Shown: piece after piece, positions 10,099-19,141 of the stretch
Layout of the letters: every line of letters starts with the position of its first letter
Position numbering within the stretch: the first letter of the stretch is position 1
Assembly: GCA_039808885.1 (NCBI GenBank)
Contig: JBDHTX010000024.1
Span: forward strand, 1 to 64,000
DNA length: 64,000 nucleotides
Direction of reading: 5' to 3'
From: Dongia_A sp039808885
GTDB lineage: Bacteria > Pseudomonadota > Alphaproteobacteria > Dongiales > Dongiaceae
The notes under the pieces: generated by a model
What the model was told of the DNA's origin: nothing
Databases searched by the model: none
The model's input: only the letters and a program-made list of their open reading frames with translations
Position numbers and translations under genes: made by a program

Positions 10099-10750
10099 CG
10101 AGCCGGCCATCCGCCGGTTCCTCAAGGCGAGCCTGGAAAGCGAGGGCTACCAGATCGTCGCGGCGGAGAACGCCGCCCAGGCGCTCGCCGCCGTCGCGGC
10201 GAAGCCGGACCTGATGATCCTCGATCTCGGCCTGCCCGATCAGGACGGGCTGGAGGTGATCCGCCGGGTGCGCGGCGCCGGCGCCCTGCCCATCGTCGTG
10301 CTGTCGGTGCGCGACGACGAGCCCGGCAAGGTGGCGGCCCTCGATGCCGGCGCCGACGACTACATGGTGAAGCCCTTCGGGGTGGAGGAATTGCTGGCCC
10401 GCGTGCGCGCGGCTTTGCGCCACCGCCTGCAGCAGCAGGGATTGGGGCCGAGCTTCCGGCTCCGCGACCTCGCCATCGACTTCCTCGCCCGCAAGGTCAG
10501 CGTTGGCGGCGCCGAGGTGAAGCTGTCGAAGCGCGAATTCGACCTGCTGCGCCTGCTGGCCGAGCATGCCGGCAAGGTGATGACCCATCGCCAGATCCTC
10601 ACCGCCGTGTGGGGCGAGGCGCATCGCGACGACGTCGAATACTTGCGCGTCTATGTCCGCCAGCTGCGCAGCAAGCTGGGCGACGACCCGGCCGATCCGC
10701 ATTTCATCGAGACCGAGCCCGGCGTGGGCTACCGGTTGAAGGCGGAGTAG
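10064..10750 (+). CDS. kdpE: Response regulator KdpE
   Basis: This 228-aa OmpR-family regulator has an acidic pocket DDE (residues ~11-13), phosphoacceptor Asp ~54 in LMILDLGLPDQDG, the switch Lys in MVKPFG, and a C-terminal winged helix (KLSKREFDLLRLLAEHAG, then LRVYVRQLRSKLGDD and GVGYRLKAE). It partners KdpD, activating kdp transcription when phosphorylated. ATG 10064 is chosen because it starts the receiver domain exactly (NPATKILIVDDEPAIRR). The 35-bp overlap with kdpD is normal for this pair. Confidence 0.96.
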   Translation: MNPATKILIVDDEPAIRRFLKASLESEGYQIVAAENAAQALAAVAAKPDLMILDLGLPDQDGLEVIRRVRGAGALPIVVLSVRDDEPGKVAALDAGADDYMVKPFGVEELLARVRAALRHRLQQQGLGPSFRLRDLAIDFLARKVSVGGAEVKLSKREFDLLRLLAEHAGKVMTHRQILTAVWGEAHRDDVEYLRVYVRQLRSKLGDDPADPHFIETEPGVGYRLKAE

Positions 10751-10841
10751 CGTCCGCCGCCTCTGTTTCCCGGCGCTGGGGTGCGCCTCGGGCGGGCTCC
10801 AACACGGCATCTTTCGAAAGTTGCTGTGAGCCTGGTCTGCG

Positions 10842-11003
10842 CCTTCCCCCTTGAGGGGGGAAGGGTGGGATGGGGGTGACATGCAGCGCGAGATATGTGA
10901 GTGCAATGCGGGGTGATGGACCGAGGTCACCCCCACCTAGCTTCGGCTAAGCTCACTGCGTTCGCTAAGCCTCCGCGTCCTCCCCCCTCAAGGGGGAGGA
11001 AGG
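10842..11003. repeat. Family A paired-hairpin repeat after kdpE
   Basis: The left arm CCTTCCCCC-TTGA-GGGGGGAAGG continues as GTGGGATGGGGGTGACATGCAGC. The right arm contains GGTCACCCCCACC and ends TCCCCCCTCAAGGGGGAGGA. The internal GGGGGTGAC/GTCACCCCC pair makes the element an imperfect inverted repeat of about 160 bp. The right half includes GCTAAGCTCACTGCGTTCGC, which also occurs in related form in the copies at 4227 and 48571. It may act as a bidirectional terminator between kdpE and the convergent gene ending at 11011. Confidence 0.75.
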
Positions 11004-11010
11004 GCAGTCC

Positions 11011-12339
11011 TCACGCCTTGTATTCGCCGACGCCCTCGCCGAGGAACTGGTTGTTCGCCTCGCGGATCTTCGCCGCGGCGTCGTCGTAGAGGAAGGGCAG
11101 GAAGGCATAGCGCCGTCCCGCCGTCACCGGCGCCACCTGGTGCAGCAGCGAGCAGGAGAACACGCAGGCGCAACCCACCGGCATCTTGAAGCCGCGCGGG
11201 CCGTATTCCGGGAAGCTCACCTCGCCGCCGGTGAAATCGTCGTTGAGGTTGATCGAAACGGCGAAGCGGCGATGCGCGGTGCCCTTGGTGGTGTTGTCGC
11301 GATGGGCGCGGAAATGGCCGCCGTCCTCGTCGGCATAGCAGGCGACCAGATAGCGCTCCATGCGGTTGGCGGCGAACTGATGCACCTTCAGGATCTCCGG
11401 TACCACCCGGCGCTGGATGCGCAGCTGGGTCTGGCGGATCACCTCGGGGTCCTGGATGACGTAGTCGCGGCGGCGCTTGTGCCTGGGGTCGGAGACGGCG
11501 ACCGTCCTGCCCTCGATCTCGCGCATGAAGCCGGATTCTTCGCCGCCATCGGCCTCGTAGAGCCCGATCAGGCGGCGGCAGAAATCCGCCTCGAACACAT
11601 CAGGAAGAATAAGGACGGGGGCTTGCACCTCGAAGCCGGCATGGGCGCCGGGCGCCGGCAGCCCCCGCAGATAGGCGAAGAGCTCGGCGGCCTCGGCGCC
11701 GTCGGGGCGGAACGGGAAGACCCGCGCCACCCGCAGCGTGGGGTCGAGCACCAGCCAGAAGCGGCGCATCGCCACGGCGCCCTTGGCCGGGGTGGCGTCG
11801 CGCGGCACCGCGCCATAGGCGCGCGCCACGGCGCCGTCGAAATCCCACAGGAAGCGCAGCCCGGGCATGGATTCGGCGACGCGGCTCTCGGCCTCGTCGC
11901 GCGGGTCGAGGCTGACGCCGAAGAAGCTGGCCCGCGCGTCGTCGAAGATCGCGCGGTTGGCGGCGACCGCCTTCAGCGCCGCCTGGCTCGCCGCGTCGCC
12001 GGCGGTGCCGAAGAAGCACAGCACGATCCAGCGCCCGGCCGCGGTGTCGAACACGTAGTTCGGATTGGAGGTCGAGCGTTGCTTGAACCACGGCGCCGGG
12101 TCGCCGGGCGCGAGCTGGACGTAGCCGGTGGGGGGCTTGGCCGCCGCGGCGGGTGTTGAAACGGGCGCAGGCAGCGCGGCGGCGGGCGGCGTGGATGCTG
12201 GCGCGGGCTCGATCGCCGGGGCCGGCTTTGCCGCCGCCTTGCGCGGCGTGTCTTTCGGGGCTGCTTTCGCCGCTGCCGGCTTGCCTGCACTCTCGTGATT
12301 TTTCGGCGCCGGCTTCTTCGGTGCTGGTTTCCTGCTCAT
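11011..12339 (-). CDS. Peroxiredoxin-like/prolyl-4-hydroxylase (2OG-Fe(II)) fusion
   Basis: The 442-aa protein has three parts. Residues 1-70 are a Lys/Ala/Pro-rich low-complexity tail. About 75-230 is a thioredoxin-fold AhpC/Redoxin-like domain (LAPGDPAPWFKQRS, GRWIVLCFFGTAGD, FFGVSLDPRDE). About 240-420 is a prolyl-4-hydroxylase-type dioxygenase with iron ligands H346-x-D348 (HFRAHRDN) and H400 (SLLHQV) and 2-oxoglutarate-binding Arg ~409 (GRRYAF). The position where the peroxidatic Cys is expected has none, so peroxidase activity is doubtful. The start ATG overlaps the holA stop by 4 nt (ATGA), so it is the last gene of leuS-lptE-holA. A paralog is at 23369. The substrate is unknown. Confidence 0.85.
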   Translation of the reverse strand: MSRKPAPKKPAPKNHESAGKPAAAKAAPKDTPRKAAAKPAPAIEPAPASTPPAAALPAPVSTPAAAAKPPTGYVQLAPGDPAPWFKQRSTSNPNYVFDTAAGRWIVLCFFGTAGDAASQAALKAVAANRAIFDDARASFFGVSLDPRDEAESRVAESMPGLRFLWDFDGAVARAYGAVPRDATPAKGAVAMRRFWLVLDPTLRVARVFPFRPDGAEAAELFAYLRGLPAPGAHAGFEVQAPVLILPDVFEADFCRRLIGLYEADGGEESGFMREIEGRTVAVSDPRHKRRRDYVIQDPEVIRQTQLRIQRRVVPEILKVHQFAANRMERYLVACYADEDGGHFRAHRDNTTKGTAHRRFAVSINLNDDFTGGEVSFPEYGPRGFKMPVGCACVFSCSLLHQVAPVTAGRRYAFLPFLYDDAAAKIREANNQFLGEGVGEYKA

Positions 12340-13394
12340 GCGCGGCGCTGCTCCGCGCCGCGCCGGGTCAGGCTGGCGATCTCCAGCAGCGCGCGCTGGG
12401 CGATCTCGTCCTTCAGCGCATAATTGCGCATGGCCTGCGCCTCCGCCTCGATCAGCCGCTCGAGGGCGCGGCCGATGCGCAAGGGCGACCACAGCCGCGC
12501 CTGTTTCTCCAGGCCCGCCTTCTGGCTCCAGAACACCGGAGGGCGCAAGCTGGCGGCGGCGCTGTCGAAGGAATCCCCCGCCGCCATGCGCGCCACGACC
12601 TGGTGCAGGCGCAGGAAATGGCGCGCCGCGCTGCGCAGCAGCTGGATCGCCTCGACCTCGGCGGCGCTGCGCGCCGCGTTGCGGTCGAGCTCGGCCAGGT
12701 CGCCCTCCGCCGCCGCGGCGATCAGATCGTCGAGGGCGAAGGCGGCGCGGTCGCCGATGCAGGCGGTGGCGTCGGCCAGCGTCACCTCGCGTTTCGGCGC
12801 ATTGGGATCGGACGAGCCCACATAGAGCATCAGCTTGTCGAGCTCGCTGCGGGTGACGCCGCGATCGCCGCCGAGGCGCTCGCTGAGATAGGCGAGCGCG
12901 TCGCGGGCGATCGCATGGCCGCCGGATTTCAGATGCTGGGCGATCAGCGTGCCCAGCTGCGCCTCGCCGTCATGATAGCAGCCGAAGGCGCCGGCGCTCT
13001 TCGCCGCCTCGAAGGCCTGGACCAGCGGCTTCTTGGCCCCGATGTCGCCGGCCTCGACGATGAGCAGCGCGGCGCCCTCGGCCTGGGCGGCGATCGCCTC
13101 GCTCACCGTGTCGGCGATGGCGTTGGTCGCCTGGGTCACGCGCACCACCCGCCGGCCGCCCAGCATGGAAATCGCGTTGAGCTCGTCGGTGAGCCGCGGC
13201 GGATCCTTCTCGATCTGCTCGGGCGTCAGCTCCACCAGGCGGAACGGGTCGTCGCCGGCACCCAGCACGGCGCGCTGCGCGTGCCCGGCGAGCTCATGCG
13301 CCAGACCCTCGTCGGGTCCGTAGAACAGCAGCGCGCCGATGGATGCGTCGGGCGACTTGAAGAAGCGGTCGAGCCTGGCGCGGTCGAGTTTCAT
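12336..13394 (-). CDS. holA: DNA polymerase III delta subunit
   Basis: This 352-aa clamp-loader subunit opens the beta clamp as part of the pol III gamma complex. Family features are the N-terminal KLDRARLDRFFKSPD, the GALLFYGPDEGLAHE segment, SMLGGRRVVRVTQA, and LSERLGGDRGVTRSELDKL, which aligns with the central HolA motif. It follows lptE in the usual alphaproteobacterial order, separated by 192 bp that contain a family B repeat. Its stop codon overlaps the start of the hydroxylase fusion gene. Confidence 0.93.
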   Translation of the reverse strand: MKLDRARLDRFFKSPDASIGALLFYGPDEGLAHELAGHAQRAVLGAGDDPFRLVELTPEQIEKDPPRLTDELNAISMLGGRRVVRVTQATNAIADTVSEAIAAQAEGAALLIVEAGDIGAKKPLVQAFEAAKSAGAFGCYHDGEAQLGTLIAQHLKSGGHAIARDALAYLSERLGGDRGVTRSELDKLMLYVGSSDPNAPKREVTLADATACIGDRAAFALDDLIAAAAEGDLAELDRNAARSAAEVEAIQLLRSAARHFLRLHQVVARMAAGDSFDSAAASLRPPVFWSQKAGLEKQARLWSPLRIGRALERLIEAEAQAMRNYALKDEIAQRALLEIASLTRRGAEQRRA

Positions 13395-13410
13395 GAGCGC
13401 ACACCCTTCA

Positions 13411-13503
13411 TCGTCATTGCCGGGCTTGACCCGGCAATCCAGGTGTCGATGTCGCGCTTCGGCTGCAAAATTGGATCACCGGGTCTTCGCCGGGTGATGA
13501 CGA
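13411..13503. repeat. Family B paired-hairpin repeat between lptE and holA
   Basis: The left arm is TCGTCATTGCCGGGC-TTGA-CCCGGCAATCC. The right arm is GGATCACCGGGT-CTTC-GCCGGGTGATGACG. The outer ends TCGTCAT and ATGACGA are inverted. Each arm is its own hairpin and the two are opposed, the REPIN-like layout seen in the other family B copies. A second partial CATTCCCGTCCTTGCCGGGC (minus strand) occurs at about 13551-13570. Confidence 0.75.
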
Positions 13504-13586
13504 AAAGGGAACCTGGCTCCGCCGAGCACGAGCCGGACAGCCGCGGGACAAGCCCGGCAAGGACGGGAATGGAAGGCCGCCGGGCG

Positions 13587-14144
13587 CTACTGCGCCGCAT
13601 TGGCGCCGGTCTGGGCGAAGAAGACGGCGACGCGGGTCTTGATCAGCTCGGCCAGCTGCAGGACGCCGCGTTCCTGCGCGTGCTCGTTGGCGCTGATGTC
13701 GTTCAGCGGATCGTCGAACTCGTCATAGCCGGTGGTGGTCTGCGACTGGTCGGTGAGGACGACATTGCCGGCGCCGTCGGCCAATTGATAGAAGGCGGTG
13801 AGCTCGACATTGCGCCGCGATGCGCTGAGGTCGCTCTGCGCCAGCGCGCCGTAGACGCGGGTCACCAGCTTCACCGACAGGCGATGCGTGGACACCGCCG
13901 GCTGGCCCAGCGGGTTGAAGCCGTCGCGCAGCGCGTTGTGCAATTGCTGGCCCAGGCGGTTGGCGATCGGCTCGATGCGGATGCCGGCCATCTGCTGGTC
14001 GACGGCGACCCTGCCGGTCGCCCCGCCGCCGGGATTGCGCGAGCCGTAGAGCGGGCGGAAGCCGCAGCCGGACAACGCCGCCGGCAGCGCGGCGGCGAGC
14101 GTCGCGCCGGCCAGCAATCTCAGGGCCGCCCTACGCGACCACAT
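13587..14144 (-). CDS. lptE: LPS-assembly lipoprotein LptE
   Basis: The 185-aa outer-membrane lipoprotein plugs the LptD barrel during LPS export. The start at 14144 gives a clean lipoprotein signal (SRRAALRLLAGATLAAALP) with lipobox LSGC and the mature start CGFRPLYG, the hallmark of LptE. An in-frame TTG at 14165 is less likely. The family motif IEPIANRLGQQLHNALRDG follows. The gene starts inside the last codons of leuS (14-bp overlap), matching the leuS-lptE-holA operon of Alphaproteobacteria. Confidence 0.93.
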   Translation of the reverse strand: MWSRRAALRLLAGATLAAALPAALSGCGFRPLYGSRNPGGGATGRVAVDQQMAGIRIEPIANRLGQQLHNALRDGFNPLGQPAVSTHRLSVKLVTRVYGALAQSDLSASRRNVELTAFYQLADGAGNVVLTDQSQTTTGYDEFDDPLNDISANEHAQERGVLQLAELIKTRVAVFFAQTGANAAQ

Positions 14145-16749
14145 TGATGATCCGATTGGGCACAACGATCACCTTCTTCGCCGGCTTGCCGTCGAGCGCC
14201 TTCTGCACCGCCGCGTCGGCCAGGGCCGCGGCTTCCGCCGCCGCCTTGTCCATGTCGCGCGGCAACTGCAAGGTGGCGCGCAGCTTGCCGTTCACCTGCA
14301 CGGCGATGGTCACCGTATCATCCACCACCAGGGCCGGATCGGCCAGCGGCCAATCGGTCTCCGCCACCAGTCTGGCATGGCCCAGGCGCTGCCACAATTC
14401 CTCGGCCAGGTGCGGCATCATCGGGCCGATCAGCAGCACCAGGGCGTCCAGCGCCTCGCGCCGGGCGGCGATCCCGCCGGCATCGGCCAGGTCGGCATCC
14501 TTCACCTCGGCGAGCGCGTTGGCGAATTCATAGAGCCGCGCCACGCCGCGGTTGAAGCGGAACTTCTCGATGTCGTCGGTGATGCTGGCGATCGCCTTGT
14601 GGGTGGCGCGGCGCAGCTCGAGGGCCGGGCCGGCGGCGGAAGCGAGCGCGGCGGCTTCAACAGGCCGGCCCACGCCGGGATGCGCCTCGATCCACCCGGT
14701 GACGATGCGCCACAGCCGCTGGGTGAAGCGCCAGGCGCCCTCGACCCCGGATTCGGTCCATTCCATGTCGCGCTCGGGCGGGCTGTCCGACAGCACGAAC
14801 CAGCGCGCGGTGTCGGCGCCATAGGTCTCGATGATGCGGGCCGGCGGCACCACGTTCTTCTTCGATTTCGACATCACCTCCTTGCGGCCGACCTGGACCG
14901 GGCGCTTGGTGGTGGCGTGGACGGCACTGCCATCCTCCGCCTTCACGACCTCCTCGGGGAACAGCCACTTGCCGTTCTCGTCCTTGTAGGATTCGTGCAG
15001 CACCATGCCCTGGGTGAACAGGCCGGCGAAGGGCTCGTCCAGGCTGGCGTGGTGGGTCAGCTTCATCGCGCGGGTGAAGAAGCGCGAATAGAGCAGGTGC
15101 AGGATCGCATGCTCGACGCCGCCGATATACTGGTCCACGGGGAGCCAGTAATCGACCGCGGCGCGGTCGACCGGCGCCGCCTCCAGGCGCGGCGAGCAGA
15201 AGCGGGCGAAATACCAGCTGGAATCGACGAAGGTGTCGAAGGTGTCGGTCTCGCGCTGTGCCGGTTTCCCGCAGCTGGGACACGTGGTGTGCTTCCAGGT
15301 CGGGTGATGGTCGAGCGGATTGCCCGGCCTGTCGAAGGTGACGTCGTCGGGCAGCAGCACCGGCAGGTCCTTCGCCTTCACCGGCACCACGCCGCAGGCG
15401 GGGCAATGCACCATCGGGATCGGGCAGCCCCAATAGCGCTGGCGCGAGACCAGCCAGTCGCGCAGGCGGAACACCGTCGTCGGCTCGCCGTCACCCTGGC
15501 TCTTCAGCCGCTCGCCGACCTTGCGCTTGGCGTCCTCGACCGCGAGGCCGTCGAGGAATCCGGAATTGTAGATGGTGCCGTCATCGGTATAGGCGACATC
15601 GGCCACGGCGAAGGATTTCGGGTCGGCGTCCGCCGGCAGCACCACGGGCGTGACCTCGAGCCCGTATTTGCGGGCGAAGTCGAGGTCGCGCTGGTCATGC
15701 GCCGGGCAGCCGAAGATGGCGCCGGTGCCGTATTCCATCAGCACGAAATTGGCGATGAAGACCGGCAGCGTCTTGCCCGCGATGAACGGGTGCTGCGCCG
15801 TGAGCTGGGTGCGATAGCCGCGCTTCTCCTGCGCCTCGATCGCCGCCTCGGAGGTTCCCGCGGCGCGGCACTCGGCGATGAAGGCGGCGGCCTTCGGGTC
15901 GCTCTTGGCGGCGGCCTCGGCCAGCGGATGGTCGGGCGACACCGCCATGAAGGACGCGCCGAACAGGGTGTCGGGCCGCGTGGTGAAGATGGTCAGCCGG
16001 TCAGATGAAGCTTGATCGCCTGCGCGATCGGGGCGACCCGAGAGCTTGAAATGCACATAGGCGCCGGTCGACTTGCCGATCCAGTTCTCCTGCATCAGCC
16101 GGACCTTCTCCGGCCAGCGGTCGAGGCCCTTCAGCGCGCTCAGCAGGTCGTCGGCATAGGCGGTGATCTTCAGGAACCACTGGGACAGCTTGCGCTTCTC
16201 GACCAGGGCGCCGGAGCGCCAGCCGCGCCCGTCGATCACCTGCTCGTTGGCGAGCACCGTGTGGTCCACCGGGTCCCAGTTGACGAAGGCCTCCTTGCGA
16301 TAGGCGAGGCCGGCCTGGTGGAAATCCAGGAACAGGCGCTGCTGCTGCGCGTAATAGCCGGGATGGCAGGTGGCGAGCTCGCGGTCCCAGTCCAGCGCCA
16401 GGCCCATGCGCTTCAGCTCGGCGCGCATGGTGGCGATGTTGTCGTAGGTCCAGCTGGCCGGGTGGATCTTCTGGTCGCGCGCGGCGTTCTCCGCCGGCAG
16501 GCCGAAGGCGTCCCAGCCCATGGGATGCAGCACGTTGAAGCCGCGCGCGCGCTTATAGCGCGCGACCAGGTCGCCCATGGTGTAGTTGCGCACATGGCCC
16601 ATGTGGATGCGCCCGGACGGATACGGGAACATCTCCAGCACGTAGTATTTCGGGCGGGCGGGATCGGCCTCGCAGGCGAAGCTGCGGCGGGCGGTCCACT
16701 CCGCCTGCCATTTCGGCTCGGTTTCCTGGAAGTTGTAGCGCGACGACAT
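14131..16749 (-). CDS. leuS: Leucyl-tRNA synthetase
   Basis: The 872-aa class I synthetase charges tRNA-Leu. Visible features are the HIGH-type motif YPSGRIHMGHVRNY near residue 45, the CP1 editing domain with TIFTTRPDTLFGASF, the zinc-ribbon-like segments CPAC and CPSC around residues 450-480, and the KMSKS-type loop VMSKSKKNVV near residue 625. An anticodon-binding domain and the C-terminal tail IIVVPNRIINVVA-like end follow. Length is usual for LeuS. The ATG at 16749 is preceded on its strand by a 17-bp tandem repeat within the likely 5' leader. Confidence 0.97.
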   Translation of the reverse strand: MSSRYNFQETEPKWQAEWTARRSFACEADPARPKYYVLEMFPYPSGRIHMGHVRNYTMGDLVARYKRARGFNVLHPMGWDAFGLPAENAARDQKIHPASWTYDNIATMRAELKRMGLALDWDRELATCHPGYYAQQQRLFLDFHQAGLAYRKEAFVNWDPVDHTVLANEQVIDGRGWRSGALVEKRKLSQWFLKITAYADDLLSALKGLDRWPEKVRLMQENWIGKSTGAYVHFKLSGRPDRAGDQASSDRLTIFTTRPDTLFGASFMAVSPDHPLAEAAAKSDPKAAAFIAECRAAGTSEAAIEAQEKRGYRTQLTAQHPFIAGKTLPVFIANFVLMEYGTGAIFGCPAHDQRDLDFARKYGLEVTPVVLPADADPKSFAVADVAYTDDGTIYNSGFLDGLAVEDAKRKVGERLKSQGDGEPTTVFRLRDWLVSRQRYWGCPIPMVHCPACGVVPVKAKDLPVLLPDDVTFDRPGNPLDHHPTWKHTTCPSCGKPAQRETDTFDTFVDSSWYFARFCSPRLEAAPVDRAAVDYWLPVDQYIGGVEHAILHLLYSRFFTRAMKLTHHASLDEPFAGLFTQGMVLHESYKDENGKWLFPEEVVKAEDGSAVHATTKRPVQVGRKEVMSKSKKNVVPPARIIETYGADTARWFVLSDSPPERDMEWTESGVEGAWRFTQRLWRIVTGWIEAHPGVGRPVEAAALASAAGPALELRRATHKAIASITDDIEKFRFNRGVARLYEFANALAEVKDADLADAGGIAARREALDALVLLIGPMMPHLAEELWQRLGHARLVAETDWPLADPALVVDDTVTIAVQVNGKLRATLQLPRDMDKAAAEAAALADAAVQKALDGKPAKKVIVVPNRIINVVA

Positions 16750-16753
16750 GGGC

Positions 16754-16818
16754 GGTCAAATCCGTGGGCCGGTCAAATCCGTGGGCCGGTCAAATCCGTG
16801 GGCCGGTCAAGTCCGTGG
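16754..16818. repeat. 17-bp tandem repeat in the leuS leader
   Basis: Three identical units GGTCAAATCCGTGGGCC at 16754-16770, 16771-16787 and 16788-16804 are followed by a diverged partial fourth ending near 16818. The array ends 4 bp from the leuS start codon, so it will be in the leuS 5' untranslated region and occupies the expected Shine-Dalgarno zone. On the leuS strand each unit reads GGCCCACGGATTTGACC, which offers no good Shine-Dalgarno. Confidence 0.8.
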
Positions 16819-16884
16819 CGCCGGGCGAGGATGCAGCGCGGGGGCCGTACCCCTGCCCGCCCCGCGGGCGCCGTTGATGGGTGG

Positions 16885-17529
16885 TTACTGCGTCCCGGCC
16901 AGGCGCATCTGCCGGGCGCGGGTCAGGATGGCGTTCTCGAGATCGGTGGCGGTGTTGACCGCCACCGGCGCGTCGACCCAGTTGCTGCCCTGCATCTGCT
17001 GGCGGAACACCGAGGCGCGCAGGCCGTCGGCGCGCAAGGCGCGGCCGAGGATGTAGATGTTGACCTTGAAGCGCTCGTCGGGGGCCGAGGGCGGCGTGTA
17101 CCAATCGGTGATGATGACGCCGCCGAACGGATCGGCCGAGACCAGCGGCATGAACGAGACGGTGTCGAGCGAGGCGCGCCACAGCAGGTTGTTGACGCCG
17201 ATGCCGCCGCCGCCCTGATCCTCCGGCGCGTCGGGGCCGAAGATGCCGCCCTGGCCGAACACGCCGGGGTCTTCCTCGTACTGCACCGTCGGGCCTGGCT
17301 TCTGCCGCGGCACCGGATACTTCGCCTCGCCGCCCAGGTCGAAGTTGCACGCCGTCAGCGCCAGCAGGCCGCAGGCGGCCACGACCAGGCGCAGCGCGCC
17401 GCCGATCCGGCCCCAGCTGGAGTCCTGGCCGGGCCGGCCGGCATGGCTGGCGCGGTCCATATTGCTGGCGCAGGGGTCGGCTCCCGCTTCGACCGGGGCA
17501 GCTCCGCCGACCCGCATGGCAACTTTCAT
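16885..17529 (-). CDS. DUF3576 lipoprotein
   Basis: The protein matches DUF3576, a family of alphaproteobacterial lipoproteins of unknown function. It shows a hydrophobic signal and lipobox (LVVAACGLLALTAC), then IGVNNLLWRASLDTVSFMPL, SADPFGGVIITDWYTPP and DERFKVNIYILGRALRADGL. The upstream ATG at 17529 adds a long non-hydrophobic lead; an in-frame ATG at 17460 gives a shorter and perhaps more realistic signal peptide. The gene follows on the minus strand just upstream of leuS and may be co-transcribed with it. The mature domain probably acts in the periplasm at the outer membrane. Confidence 0.85.
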   Translation of the reverse strand: MKVAMRVGGAAPVEAGADPCASNMDRASHAGRPGQDSSWGRIGGALRLVVAACGLLALTACNFDLGGEAKYPVPRQKPGPTVQYEEDPGVFGQGGIFGPDAPEDQGGGGIGVNNLLWRASLDTVSFMPLVSADPFGGVIITDWYTPPSAPDERFKVNIYILGRALRADGLRASVFRQQMQGSNWVDAPVAVNTATDLENAILTRARQMRLAGTQ

Positions 17530-17926
17530 ATTGACGGCCCTTCCGTGCTTTCCCTAAGAACGCCCCGCCGCTTCCGCCGGATGCCGGGCGCCTCGCCCGT
17601 TCGCTCCGTCTGTTCGCCGGGTCCGCCGTTCGCTTGGCCCCGGCCGCAGGTTATGGTCGTTGCGGCGCCCTGTTATATGCCGGGGGCCCGGTTTCGCCAT
17701 AGGGCTTCGGCATAGGTTTTAGCGAGCACTCTGGTACGCGAAATCGCGCGGCCCGGTCAAGTTGTGAAGCGCCTGGAAAGCGCCGGTAAAGCGGGCGTGA
17801 AGCCGCGGGAAACCGTCAGGTTGCGGTGGGATTCCCGGCGCCGCCCGACGCCAGGGCACCGGGCGCATTGCGGGGGCATTGCGGGGCGCCGCGGCCGGTG
17901 GCCGCGGATTTGGGAAAGCAGGAACT
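17530..17926. other. Gene-free divergent intergenic region
   Basis: These 397 bp separate the divergent DUF3576 gene and the sulfotransferase gene and should hold both promoters. No convincing -35/-10 pair was seen. A near-duplicate GCATTGCGGGG pair occurs at 17865-17885. The frames that cross it lack family signatures. Confidence 0.5.
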
Positions 17927-18760
17927 ATGTCCAAGATCATCTGGCTCGCCTCCTACCCCAAATCCGGCAATACCTGGATGCGGGCCTTCCTGCACAACCT
18001 GCTGCGCGACCCCAGCGAATCCTACGACATCAACAAGATCACCGATTTCTCCACCAGCGATTCGGCGATCGACTGGTACACGGCCCAGAACGCCAAGCCC
18101 TGGCAGGAATGGACCGCCCTCGACGTCGCCAAGATGCGCCGCGGCGCCCAGCTGGCGATCTGCCGCTGGCGCAAGGACGACACCTTCGTGAAGACCCACA
18201 ATGCCTCGGTGGTGTTCCTGGGGTATCCCCTGATCCACCAGGACCTGACGGCGGGCGCCATATATATCGTGCGCAACCCGCTCGACGTCTGCATCTCGCT
18301 CACCCACCATTACGGCTGCGACATCGACACCGCCATCGGCATCCTGGCCGACCCCTCGATCGGGTCGAAAACCAACGACAAGATCGTCTACGAGGTGCAC
18401 AAGAGCTGGTCGATCCATGTCGACAGCTGGACCACCCAGAAGCGGCCGGGCCTGGCGGTGCTGCGCTACGAGGACATGCTGGCCGACCCGGTGAAGTCGT
18501 TCGGCGGCCTCGCCAACTTCCTCGGCCTCAACCCGCCCAGGGCCCGGCTGGAGCGCGCGGTCGAGAAATCCTCGTTCAAGGCGCTGCGCGCCCAGGAGGA
18601 CCAGAAGGGCTTCAAGGAAAAATCCCCGCACGCCCAGAAATTCTTCCGCGAGGGCCGGGCCGAGCAGTGGCGCGAGGTTCTGTCACAACCGCAAATTGAC
18701 AGAGTGGTCGGCGCGCACAAGGAAATGATGCAGCGTTTCGGCTATCTGCCCCGCGCCTGA
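17927..18760 (+). CDS. Sulfotransferase (PAPS-dependent) family protein
   Basis: The 277-aa protein has the PAPS 5'-phosphosulfate-binding loop YPKSGNTW at residues ~10-17, right at the N-terminus as in sulfotransferase-1 family enzymes, and the 3'-phosphate-binding region IYIVRNPLDVCISLTHHYG. The C-terminal part has LAVLRYEDMLADP and the helical KEKSPHAQKFFREG segment. It should transfer sulfate to a small molecule or glycan; the acceptor cannot be read from sequence. ATG 17927 follows AAAGCAGGA. It stands alone, 381 bp upstream of the porin array. Confidence 0.85.
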   Translation: MSKIIWLASYPKSGNTWMRAFLHNLLRDPSESYDINKITDFSTSDSAIDWYTAQNAKPWQEWTALDVAKMRRGAQLAICRWRKDDTFVKTHNASVVFLGYPLIHQDLTAGAIYIVRNPLDVCISLTHHYGCDIDTAIGILADPSIGSKTNDKIVYEVHKSWSIHVDSWTTQKRPGLAVLRYEDMLADPVKSFGGLANFLGLNPPRARLERAVEKSSFKALRAQEDQKGFKEKSPHAQKFFREGRAEQWREVLSQPQIDRVVGAHKEMMQRFGYLPRA

Positions 18761-19141
18761 GGCCTCCGCCGCGCCTGTTTTGGAGGCGATTCCGGCCCCG
18801 TCGCGGGGACAATTCAGTCTGCCCCGGACCCGCCCTATGCTATTGGATCGTAACAGGAATTGATCCTGCGACCCGGCCCGCCCGAGGCCTGTGGCTTCTC
18901 CGCCACAGAGCGGGGGAAATTGCCACAGCCGGTAGGCCCTTGCGGCGCAATTGGTTTGACACCATGAGCGCCATTGACGATGGTTTGCGTGGTTCAAGCC
19001 CGATGGTTTGACTGGTTCTGCCGTCACCGGTGACTGAGTAGTTGCTAGGTAGCACCAGACAAACACGCAGGGTTTGCACCGTGGGGCAGCCGAAGCACTC
19101 AACGAGCTTCGGTGGCAATCGCAAACTTAGGGAATCTCGAG
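18761..19141 (+). promoter_or_regulatory. Leader/promoter region of the first porin gene
   Basis: This 381-bp gene-free region precedes the likely major porin. It contains three TTGAC boxes (18956 TTGACA, 18974 TTGACG, 19008 TTGACT), the interrupted palindrome CCATTGACGATGG, a perfect 12-bp palindrome GTCACCGGTGAC (19023-19034), and a small hairpin TGTGGC-TTCTCC-GCCACA (18890-18907). None of the TTGAC boxes has a clear -10 element at 17 bp. The length and motif density suggest a regulated promoter; the exact start site cannot be fixed. Confidence 0.4.
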
